From Pterois miles (Eukaryota > Chordata > Actinopteri > Perciformes > Scorpaenidae): a stretch of DNA of 64,000 nt. This document shows, piece after piece, positions 22,701 to 34,700 of the stretch. The translations under genes and the position numbers were made by a program. The stretch covers positions 31,154,501-31,218,500 of the forward strand of contig CAMQGK010000052.1 of the NCBI GenBank assembly GCA_947000775.1, written 5' to 3'. Positions within the stretch are counted from its first letter, which is position 1, and each line of letters starts with the position of its first letter. The notes beneath the pieces are model-generated. The model had not been told where the DNA came from. It was given only the letters and a program-made list of their open reading frames with translations, and did not search any database.

Positions 22701-25700
22701 TTGTGTTTATACTGTAGCATTATGTTCAATATTGCATTATGTACATAATTTACATGCTGCTTACCCATTTATTTCTATTTTTGTGCATTTCTTTGTGTTT
22801 ATATAAGAGCAACTGTAATGTCCCAGTTTCCCCACAGGGATCAATTAAGTATTTCAGATTCTGATCGATTAAACCAGGGGTTGTCAAACAGTTTGGGGCC
22901 AGTGATGCTTACAGGGGAGAAAATCTAACGCCATCAAGCCTGCATACCACCATGTGTACTCTTGGATGACATAGACCTGAAACGTTTCAACCTAAATACC
23001 TGTTTCACAGTGATAAACAGAAATACATTTCAGTTTATGTTAAGATAAGATGATGATGATGATATCCTTTATTAGTCTCACAGCAGGGAAATTGGCAATG
23101 TTAATACCTCCTATGTACCTTTTTAAACAGGGTGATTTCATTCAAATTGCATTTGGACTCAACTTCGCCAATTCAAGTAATTGATCTTAAAAGCTTCCAG
23201 AAAATGATCAATAGGAAGACTGACATAGTCCTGATAAATCCAAATATTTATTTGAATGTCAGTAAGTGCTTCACCTTCAAAATACTGAACTTTCTGCTGT
23301 GTGTCACAGTCATAGTGTCTGTTGGCCCAAAGCTAACGTGGGTGGTAATAATGGACACTTGTTGGTTTTTTTTGGCGTAAATGGTCCCCATCTGTAGATA
23401 TGCTCTTTTTAATGGAACAGCACCATTTTATAATTTATAGCAAATTATTTCAGGGACCCCCCGACAGTGCTACAGACCCCTGGAGGTCCCTGGACCCCAC
23501 TTTGAGTCACTAGATCAAACGTTTAATTGTTCCATTCTCCTTCATAATAAATATATTTTCCTTTGACTGATAAGTAAAAACATGTCAATGAGCTCCACCG
23601 TGTCACTGAGATCATCACCATGAACACAGTCACCGTCCCGCTGACACTTAATACGCACAAGAACACCACATGTTGATTAATCCGCCGCTGAAAATAGTCC
23701 CCAACAAATGCACTATTTCCTCCTATTTTAGTGCCGTCTGCCAAAAACTAGAGTCACAGAGGCACAGATATCAAGTATCATGTTAGTTGAATGAGAAAAA
23801 TATAGAATAACACTAGCCTTAGCCTTTTAAGATAGATGGCAAATTATTACGAAGCGCTTATCAATTAATTTGCTCATTATTTTCTCATTTAATCGATTCA
23901 TTGTCTTGTTTATAAAAAAAATCACTTCCAAGAGTCTAAGGTGAGCTATTTAAATCAGAACAGCTAATAACGATTATTTTCAGTGTCAAGTAATCTGACA
24001 CTTATTTTCTTGATTAATCCATTAATCGTTTGGTTTATAAAATGTTGTAAAATGTGGATCACTGTTTCTCAAAGCCCAAAATGTCGTCCTCAAATGTCTT
24101 ATTTTTACACAACTCAAAGATATTCAGTTTACTATCACAGGGGAGTAAAGAAACCAGAAAATATTCACGGTTATGATGCTGCAAACAAGATCATTTAACT
24201 TATTTTTTTCTGAGTAATCAATCGTCAAAATAGTTTGATATTAACAAAATTATTAATTGTTGCAGCTCTAATTTAAATTGCTTGTTTTATAGCGCCAATA
24301 CCCCAAAACTCAAAGATAATGAGCTAACTATCATCAATCCTTTCATTAGTTGGTGATTAATGTTTACGTCTTCATTTTAGTTGTTATTATTGAACTGTAA
24401 TTTGGCTCATAATTGGAAAGAAAACCTGTTAACAACACTCCCAGTCGTCAGTAATGAGACACTGATCTTCATGATTATTCTAATGGCCAATTAGAAACCC
24501 GGAGAGACCAACTCTCACCTGGCCGGAGCAGCTGCCTGATAGTGAGCTAAGCTGGTTTTCACTAATTGTGAGCTCTGCTGAAGGAGATTGTCTGTAATAA
24601 ACCATCGTTTGTCCTCCCTGCAGGTCCGGGTCACCCAGGAACTGAAACACACTCATGCGGAGCAGATGAACAGATTACACATCAAACACCAGACAGAGTG
24701 TGACCTCCTGGAAGACCTCAGGTGAGTCTGCACACTACCTTTATAGTCACATGACTCTAAGATGACCCTGAATACAAGCAGGGCTTTTTACACTGGTTGC
24801 ACCCTTTGGCACCGCAGTAGTCCATTTGAAGTGTTTTGTCATTTCCCGTAGGCTTACACTGGGGATGTCACCAGGGTAAAATGAACTGTTTTCATTTCCT
24901 GCCATTGTGGCAGGCAACTATGTTTTGATCTGCCACTCAGATTTTATCTGCAACAGATTTCTGTGCTAAATGAAGGAATTAGGGATGCTAATTTAAAAAA
25001 AAATTCTTAACTGATAACCGACCCCAATTAACCGATTAACTGATATTAACCATTAAACGACAAGATTTGTGTCTCGCAAGCAACGGTGCGCGACGAGCCG
25101 CTCCTCTGAGTTTTTCTCAGCTTTTTAATTAATTATGAATGTTCCCTTTAATCGTTTAACTGACATTGCTAATTAGTTAAAATGGTTAATGTTGGTTATC
25201 GGTTAAGTGGTGAATTATTAACATTCCTAGAAGGAATAACAATTTAGATCTGATGTCATTCAATGTTCGACATATTTTACACAAAAACTCTATATACATG
25301 GTATATTACAGTGTTCGAATTACACTGTGGCTCCCGGGGGAGTCCTATTATTGGGGGGGTGGGGGGGTAATGTACACAGTACTGTATTGTGTTATTGTCA
25401 TACATATTGGTTATTGACATAAAATACACAATTCAAATGATTATGATTATTTAAATGCTTAGATTAAAAAAAATTCTGGCAAGCTGCTTAGAGCCAAAAA
25501 CATAATTTTTTACAAGATTACATTTGAACACACATCATGATAACGTTGTAATTTACTTTCGCCCAATTGTCATTTTTACTGAGCAGAGCTTGAACGCCTC
25601 ATAATGTAATGGCACCTGTGGTAACGTTAGTAGCTCCGTTATTTAACTAAGTAGGAATGTGCTGTCCACCGGCTTCTAATACTTATCATTACTTAATTTC

Positions 25701-28700
25701 AACACGGGTTTGTAGTAAACAGGATACGTCCTTCAGTTTTAGTAGCGCCATGCTGTTAAATGCCTTTTTACTGGTTTCTGTTCAGGTCATAATTCCCTCT
25801 CTATTATCTATTTTATGTTGCTGTGAAAACATCTTCAAACAACTCTATTTATTCCAGTTTCTCACCAAACACTACAATTTACAAGATTAGATTCAACCAC
25901 ATCATGATCATGTAAGAACTTATCTTCGCCCAGTACTCGTCTTTACTGAAGAGAGCCCAAACACATCATAATGTAAATCAGTGGTCCCTCTCATTAACTA
26001 GCTCTCGTCCTGCTGATTTCAACACAGATTTGTTAGTCGCGATGTAGGACTATCAATAGCAAGCTTACTGCGTCCCAAACAGCATACCTACAGTAGCGTC
26101 AGGTATCCACATAGCAGAGAAGAAATTAGCCATAAAGTTGCCTCGTGGTAATAAATACACAGTAGTGTCTCACTTGTGAAATGAATCCTACGTGCTCAGG
26201 TTTAGATGTCTTACCAGGGAGAGGGTGCGTTACCTGCACCGAAGATGTCGATCTGGGCTGGAGACGGGTGTAAAGGGCATCGCAGTATTTTTCTTGACGA
26301 AGAATGAATCAGTAGTTGTGTTCATTTTGAATTACCATCATGTTTTATGGCTACTCCTGGAGGAGCACAATACACATACTTCACAGAAAAGGTATTGTCT
26401 TATATTCTGTCCATTACGGTAATTTCGGCCTCTATGGTGGAACATCCTGCAACAGTTAATGAAAGGGTTAAACCTGTTTATCCATACGTCTAATTAAAAG
26501 CCAGTTAGTATTATCCTCCTACAATATGATGCAGTTTGTTTTCTCACGCAGTTGCAGGATTGATTCATTCTGCACTATCTTTTGATTTTATACTAGTATT
26601 AGTAAATATTTAATCTTGGTCTGGTTCTGGTGTCCTGTGATTGTTTGACAGGGTTTTGAAGAGCCGCTATCTGCAACTTAAATCCAAAGAGTAAAGTGTG
26701 ATCGTGTTTTAAGATTGTTGGATCAGGCTGAGTAAACACTGGTGTTAGAGGCACACAGACAGCTTTAGCACTAGTGCTCAGATGCGTAGGCATTTGAAAG
26801 GTTGAAAAGCCAAAGGTTGTGGTTGTGTTTTCAGCTTTAGTGTTGGGTTGAGTTGACAGCCTACTGGCTCCCCACTTCCTGTCTGTGGTCGGTGGCAGAG
26901 CTCTGAACCTCCAAACAGCTGGAAGTTAAGGTCACAGAGAGCTGCCAGATGTTCTGACTGCCCTGAACCGTTCGCTGTGGGAGGCTCAGTAACATCAGTC
27001 TGCACAGAAACGACGTGACTCACAAGTCACAGGGGTCACTCCCCGATCTCGGACGAGACGCGATTCAGCAAACTGGAAATTGCATCTGTCTGTCAGCAAA
27101 CCCTCTGTTTGGAGAAAACGACAGGAAGTGAGTGAGAGGGGTTAGTGTAAGAGAGGGAAGCTCCCAGGAAGTGAGCCAGATTGTTTAGAGTCGGGGTGGA
27201 GCATCGCAGTCAAGCCTCAGCATGTTTAATGACTTAATGATGATTTTGCTGCAGCCTTTTTTCCCAGGGCACTGACCTCTCTTCTTTTCTTAGACTTTAG
27301 TGTAAATTTAACTTGTGTTATCGTCTGCTTTGTTCCTGTTATTGTAAATCAAAGCCTGAAAGCATCAAACACCACACATACTTCACATTTCTCAGCACAT
27401 TTTAGGATTTGTACATGCATTTGTGAAAGCAGCCAAACATATTCAGCTACTTCAAAACATTAGCAGTACACTTTATATTGGTGTGGAAGAAACAAGAAGA
27501 CCTCTAAGGAACATTTGGAGTGAAACCCATCATAGAAAAGCAATAAAAGCTTCAGCTGCAGTAGCCTCCTCAGTAAATCTGGCTACAAAGCTGCTCCACA
27601 AAATACCTCCCTGAATGCATTTAACAACAGCGTGCGAGCACCGACTTTCAGTTCAGTGAGGACTTCTGTCCGACTGTATCGTTAGAAATATCACCACAGG
27701 AAGAGGGAGGCAGCAGAGGAAAAATAAAAACAATCAGTGTAGACAGACAGCTGGACTTTCTTTGCTGACAGAAATGTGAAGGTTTGGAGAACAAGCTGTA
27801 AATATATAATATGACTGTGCCATTGCTATAATTCAGAGCAGGATACGCTAAATAATGGGAACTTATTAGTACAAACACATGAACACTAAGGATGCTCTAA
27901 GTCTAGTGTCAAAAAAGTTAACAAAAATAATTTGCAATATCAAATTGCAATGCTTAAAAAACGCAATATGTATTGACTCAACACCAAAGTATCGTGATAG
28001 AATCAGAAGTTCGGATTATGGGTTCACACCAGTCATCATAAAGTGCTGCATAAACTTCTGTCAGTCACCTAAATTTTAATTTCCCCACGTGGGTCCTGAT
28101 GATGCAGGATGACAATCGGTCAGTAAATTTCATGTTTACTCCTCTGGATTGTTTATTAAAAAACAGTATGAACAGGAACCGGATCAGAACTAAAATACAG
28201 CCGGTATCATTTTCCCGCTGTGGTCCGGACCAAATGAATCCAACTACAGGAAAAAGTACCAACTGAAAGTACCAGTGAACTGACCAACCCCAATATTTTG
28301 TTTTGATAGCAGATATGTGACTTTTAGCATGAATTTTAAAGCTTAACCACTGTTAACTCCTTCTGTTTAGTACTATTACTATAGTAATACTGCTCTACAA
28401 GACTCCTCCTTTCTGTTCTGTCTCTACCTGTTTGTCATTATTCATAACATGCCAGGCAATTATTTCTAATAATGCTTGTCGTCATTTCTGCTGGAGCTCT
28501 TTGTGACACCAGAAAACATAAATCGACACATAAGAATCATTTCTTTGCTGCATGACCTGCCGACAGTTAAGTTAAGAGTTATTGTTTGTAAGACTTCATG
28601 TTTACGGCTCTTTGTTTGTTTGCGTTTTTGATGGTCCAGACCAAATAAACTGAGCTACAGGTGTGAAATGGTCCTATTGTCGGGTTCAACCTGCACAATA

Positions 28701-31700
28701 TCAGCCCAATAACAGCCCGGCCTGACAGATGTTAGGTATGTGGCGGTGAGGAAATTTTCCCATCGGTTAATAAACTTGTTACAACATTGGTGTTACTGAT
28801 TACACCGGACATTTTACAAGAAGCTTGACATGTAGATTTCATACTGTGTTTATTATTTATACTTTATTGTCGGGTGGCATTGTGTCTGACCTCTCCGGTC
28901 CAGCTTTTGCTGCAGGGCCACAGGGATCTAAAGATACCTGCACACCAGCTGTGACCGCTCCGTCCTCCTTGTGGCAGTTGCCTCATTAACATTACGGTTC
29001 CCTTATAGCATTGGGTTTAAATCTGAAATACTGCCAAATAGGTTTGCTTTTCGCTTTGACAACAAATCCTCTGCCATCCCTCGGTCTGTCAACTCTGTCT
29101 CATTCAGTATGTGAAATCTGACTCCTGTGTCTACTCCCGCAGACAGTTTCACTTTCAGTTTGTAGCCTCCATCGTCCAACATTGATAACATGCCGCTGAT
29201 ATGTCAAAATTAACTAAATGGGCTTTATTTCTGTAAAAGAAAAAAAAAAAAGCCATACGACGGTGAGGGTGGTGAGTACGTAATGTAATTGGTGTGTGCC
29301 CGACTGCTGGTAACATCAACTACAATCAATTGGTCAATCAATTACAATCAATAACATCAATTGGGCGGCTGTAGCTCAGTCTGTAGGGAGTTGGCTTGGG
29401 AACCGGAGGGTCACCGGTTCAAGTCCCGACATGGACCAAGAACTGAGTGTGAACTGGTAGCTGGAGAGGTGCCAGTTTACCTCTTAGGCACTGCCGAGGT
29501 GCCCCTGAGCAAGGCACCAAACCCCCAACTGCTCGTGGCGCTTGTCAGGAGCAGCCCCATCGCTCTGACACCTCTTCATTGTTGCATGTTTGTGCATGTG
29601 TGTGTTCGGGTCAGCATGTACCGTGTATAAGTTAACAACAGAGTGAAAAAATTGAATTTCCCCTCGTGGGACTAATGAAGGACTTTCTTCTTCTTCTTCT
29701 TCTTCTTCTTCTTCTTTTTCTTTTTTTCTTCTTCTTCTTCTTCTTCTTCTTCTTCTTCTTCTTCTTCTTCTTCTTCTTCTTCCGCAACGAGCCTTGGTGC
29801 AATAACTGATTGTTTTATCCTATGTAGTGTCTCAGCAGATGACAATCAACGCTGCATCTGGGACGCCTCACGACGTCCTGACAGAAGGACAAGCGTGTCT
29901 GAATTTTTTTCCTTCTCACGCCGACTATGAAAAACTCCATGATGTTTTCGCAAATGTTGCAAAGCAAAAGAGGAAAGAAGTTATTGGTGCTGTGAGGTAG
30001 AACTGTGAAACAAAGGAAAGGTCACATAACAACACAGCTATCATACACAAATCATCTCACAGGTTGTGAAATACTTCTGTCATTGGTCGGTGACCAACGT
30101 GTAGTTTGTCGTGTCTTTTAGGCCAAGTCACGGCAAGAAATTATGTGTCTATAATAACTAATCTGACACCGTAACAGACAAAAATATTGTGTAGTCTGAA
30201 CCGAGTCAGTCTGTCACAAGCACCTTCAAAAATGCTTCAGTGGTTCAGCTGGACGTAATTTCTGTTGGACGTGGATGTGTGGTGGCACGGACCACCTGAT
30301 AGACTATAGCAACCATCAGGACCGCAGCCATGTTGTGTTTGGCAAAGGGAGCTGTATTTTAGGGAGCAGAAATATGCCACCATGTTGGCTTTCTGTTACT
30401 GGAATGATGGAGGAGGAGGAGTGTTTAAAATCTGTGATGTTTTATTAGTTGGAATCATTCAACCAACGCTGGAGGCAGATACTTGTTTTTTTAAATGGCT
30501 TATCATTTTCCTGTTTTCTGGGCTTGTTCTGTATTTTTGTATCACTTCACCAAGAGATCATGAAAGAGATGATGGAAATATTTGAAGTAGAATTTGTCAC
30601 ATTATAGCTGACATAATGCTGCTGCACCCACCTCAGACAAGGACGACTTGACTGAAGTTATTAATGAATGGATTTACCAGGAGCATACTAAAACTAGGTA
30701 GCCAGCTAGCTACAGACTAAAGCTAGCAGCCTAGCATGCTATGAATTAACGAAGCAAGCTAACATATAAACGATTTAAGCCATGCTAAACCCCAGTGGAG
30801 ATGGTCGGAGTTAGGGATGTGACAGTGAGGAAATTTTCCCACCAGTTAATAAACTCTACATCGGTGTTACTCATTATACCGGATGTTTTACAAGAAAAGA
30901 TGGCAGTCGATATGTGTAACACACTGACTCTGCTCTTTGCTGTCGGGTGGTGGTGTGTCTGGCGTCTCCGGTCCAGCTTGCCCTGCGGGGCTGCAGGGGT
31001 CCACCTGGCACCCCTGCACCAGGTTTCGCTTCAACACTAAATCCTCTGCCATCTCTCGGTCTGTCAACTTTCTCTGGTGCCGTGTGTGAAATCTGCGTCC
31101 TGTTACTCTGAGCTGAGACTCCATACAGAGAAGATGCTTTCACTTTCAGCTTGTAGCGTCCAACATCCAACTACCTATTGATAACATCCTGCTGATACGG
31201 GGTGATGTAGGTTTTATTTCTGTAACCAAAAAAAAAAAAAAAAAAAAAAAGCAAAATGATGGTGGTGGTGGGTACGTAATCGGTGTGTGCTGGGTGCTGG
31301 TAACACAGAGTACCGTGACAAACCAAGTCCCAGCGCCAGGGGTACCCGAATCTGGAGCTCTGCCGCAGGACGCCGGTGTGCCCCGCTGGCTTTTCATCAA
31401 ATATGAGGCCTGTTACTAACTGGATTACCGGAGCAGAGTTTAAATTTGGTTATTTAAAAATGTGGTTTATCAATTTGAAATGGCTCTTATAATATACACA
31501 ATATTTTTTTAGACAATGTTTGTTTAACCTTATGTTTTCTGTTTCTTTTTAGACAAGTCGATTAAGTTTAACCTTCCTATTTAAACGTCAGGTGTTAAAA
31601 ATATCCATATTGGTTATTGTAATTTTGAGATTATTCTCGTTCACTCTTCTTTTCTTCAGGACCTTTAGCCAGAAGAGGGCTGCAGTAGAGAGGGACTATG

Positions 31701-34700
31701 CCCAGGTGAGTAAATCTGAAGTCTTTTTTTCTCTTTAACGCTGGTTAGCATCCTCGCTGCCCTGCCTTGTCATTTGTGTTGCTAAAAATACAGTTAGCTT
31801 TTACGATGCTGTCCTCCAAAGACACCAAGCTGGGGTTGAGGATGTGGTCCTAAGAAAGCTCTTTGTTCTCTTGTGGTCAGATAGCTCATGAATGGTAGGC
31901 AGCCACAGAAAAAAACACCACAACAGAAAGAGAGAAACGACATCCAGTAGTGATCCTCTGGCTCGTTTCCTCCTTGCTGTGTTGTTGTTGCCCGCAGCTT
32001 CCTGGAGGCGTCAATTGACTGTCTGAAAAAGAAAAAAAAAAAATCCTTTTTAGCCTCTTTGGCTATGTTCAGGTTTTGCAGCGCTGTGAGGAATGTCCAC
32101 CACCGCTGTGAAGAGAGGGCACGTCTGTATTACCCAACCAGCCACCTTACATGTCTGTTTGCCCATGTGCATCTGGTGCTGAGGGGGCTCAGAAAGGTGG
32201 CTCAGAGGACCAGCGCTTGTTGTGAATGTCCTGCTGTAAATGAGCCAAACAGACTGAACCACTGGTGGAATGTAACCAACTACACTTATACTTAAAGCCC
32301 AGTCTATGATATTTCATGTATTTGAGTCATTTTCTGATGACATTTTTCTGACAACTTAATTTTGAGCTCAAAGTTTAAAAAAAGAAACGGGAATATGATG
32401 TATGGCTATAGTAGAAGCTGCAGGTCAAAGGTCATCCTCCAACCTGCAAGTGTATTTATGCATTTATTTGTGCACTCACTATCTTCTTTACAGCTTCTCC
32501 TCCTGTAGATAAATTAATGGAAAGCAGCCGATACTGGAGATTTGCTGGCCTCTAACAGGTCTGAAAATAAAGCAAAAGTCCCGTTAGAGGAATAAATGAA
32601 TCACAGTGCAGTTCACCCCCAAAACGTTTGAAAAATTTCAGACCTCGGCAACATGTCTATGCGTCCTCCGGCGTGCTGTGGGTGGCGTACGGCGGCGCAG
32701 CTCCTCGGCCACCTCGCCAGGAAGAAACGGTAAAGAAGAGAGAGAGAGAAAAAGAAAGAGTTGGTGTGCTGAGATAATTCATGTCTTGTTTGTGGTCTGA
32801 TAAACAGTAACTTGATCTCAACTGTACAGACACAATACATCTATGGAAATAAGATTGATTGGAATATATTCACCAGAAGTATAAATCATTACATGTCCCT
32901 TAAAAATGAAAATGAAAACACTACTAATTTGTGAGGGAAATGTCTTTATGCTTTGATTTTTGGGTTGATGGAAGGCAACGACACAATGACCGATATATTT
33001 CACAGCTCTGACTACATTCGTACTGAAAATCAAACATTTTTCCTGTTTTGGTTTAGAGATTTTCCAAAGTAAAAGTCCCTAGAAGTGTATGATTCAACTT
33101 TTTCCCATGGTCTTAAATAAGTTAATATAAATTGCAGTCCATATTGAATTAGCACCCAAGTACTGTACCTATAAAATAGGTCAGTAAATATCCTTACCTG
33201 TCTTTAAGAGTGGATGCTAACAAGTGGTTAAATGAGACGACTCAAAGTCATCACACTGACTCGTCCTCCTTTACAGCCTCATTGTTTATACGCACACTCA
33301 TTCGGGCGACTATGGTGTAGCTTGTTTATAGCATAACGTCAGCTTTTTATTTCTGCTGACTGAATTTTTATTTCAAAAATCATAAATGTGGTGTTCATTT
33401 GCGAAGATGATCTTATTGAACAAAACGTCTATCATAACGTTAATTTTGCCATAGTGCTTATTTTCTGCAATAATCCAAAACCCAATTAACCCTATGGGCT
33501 CTTTGTTGAGGGAACCAGGGCGATGCTAACTCTGTCATCCCTGCAGCTCTATGTTCAGTATGAGCGCCATGTTGTGGCCGCTCAATTGATCCGTACAGTT
33601 TGAGCATAAAAGACACAGGTTCTATAAGTGCAGAAAGGCAGATTTAAAATGTGCTAACACAGTGTAGAGATAAACATACACATTACATTGGTTATCGCCA
33701 CTGAAACGTATTTACATAAGCGCTTGTTCTCCATTCAAGAGAAGCTAAAAGGGGAAATGGTCTGCAGCTGAAAATCTCTGATGGCTGTTTGTACATTATT
33801 TATATTGCTTGGCTGGGCCCATGTCATCGTGTCACCTTGCATAAAAGATTTACACTGCCTCCGAACAAGGAGAGAGAAGGACTAGAAGACAACCTCAGAG
33901 TACTACTGTACAAACTTTATTTATTATATCAGTGAGTGATCTGTAACTATTACCATCAGTTGAACCACTGTTTATTTTTTTTGTGGTGCACGCCATCCTG
34001 TAATTCCTGATTGGCTGCATGATCCATAATTGTGAGCAAGTGTCTGGCAGTTGAAACACCAGTGTATTTATCAGCTGCAGGTCGATGCTGTGTTTGCAGG
34101 ATAACGTGCATTACACAAAAATGTATTAAACTATGATATTATTATATTAAAATATATTTAAAACCCCCCTCCAGCCAGATTTACTTCCTGTTTTTTGGTT
34201 CTGTCTCAAACAGAGAATGGGGGTGTTGTTAATGGTCGGATGTAAATCATTACCATGGTAACCAGATTGCATTGTTTTTCCCAGTTGAGGTGAAACCAGC
34301 TTAGATGAATTTACTGTTTATCAGACCACAAATAAGACAATAAATAGGACAACACGCAGACTATCTCTCACTCTCTTTCTTCTTTACCGTCTCCTCCTGG
34401 CGAGGCGGCGGTCTGGCTGCTGCTGCACCGAGGAGCCTTACTGCCGTACGCCGTACGCCGCCCACAGTGCACCGGAAGACGGATAGACATGTTGCAGAGG
34501 TCTGTAGATTAAATCAACTTATCGATTAGTCGATAAAATTGTGTGAATGTTAGTCGCCTCAAGCCTGTGCCAGACGGGCTGCGTGATCATATACTGTACA
34601 TGCATATGAAATTTGACCTCCGTATTTAACCCATCCTAAGCATTCGGGAGCAGTGAGCTGCTGTAAAGCATCCGGGGAGCAACTTGCGTTGCCAGGTTCA

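Larger units (their letters stand above)
19754..24623 (+). other. fchsd2 intron 1 (4.9 kb)
   Basis: First kb is plain AT-rich sequence. Further on: a TAGGGCTG-type end near 21297, a common fish repeat at 22195-22290, a LINE/SINE tail at about 22830-22860, the hAT-like element at 22875-23512, and a TAGAGCTGCA right end near 24270. No ORF of note. Confidence 0.55.
19717..24703 (+). promoter_or_regulatory. Overlapping upstream ORF on the fchsd2 mRNA (spliced)
   Basis: An ATG at 19717-19719 lies 16 nt before the main ATG in another frame. Reading on through the exon 1 / exon 2 junction gives 38 codons, ending at TGA 24701-24703 in exon 2. Its context is weak (T at -3 and +4), while the main ATG has A at -3, so leaky scanning would be expected. 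Whether the transcript starts upstream of 19717 is inferred. Confidence 0.5.
24722..31659 (+). other. fchsd2 intron 2 (6.9 kb)
   Basis: Largest intron. It holds the 24980 MITE, repeat A (28733-29320), the SINE with (CTT)n tail (29361-29784), repeat B (30812-31325) and unassigned sequence between. Between 25238 and 28700 I see no element with clear ends and no gene. Confidence 0.55.

Noticed and set aside
29361..29432. Possible tRNA gene
   Set aside because: A and B boxes are present, but the acceptor and other stems do not close and the sequence runs directly into a SINE body and (CTT)n tail. It is a SINE head.
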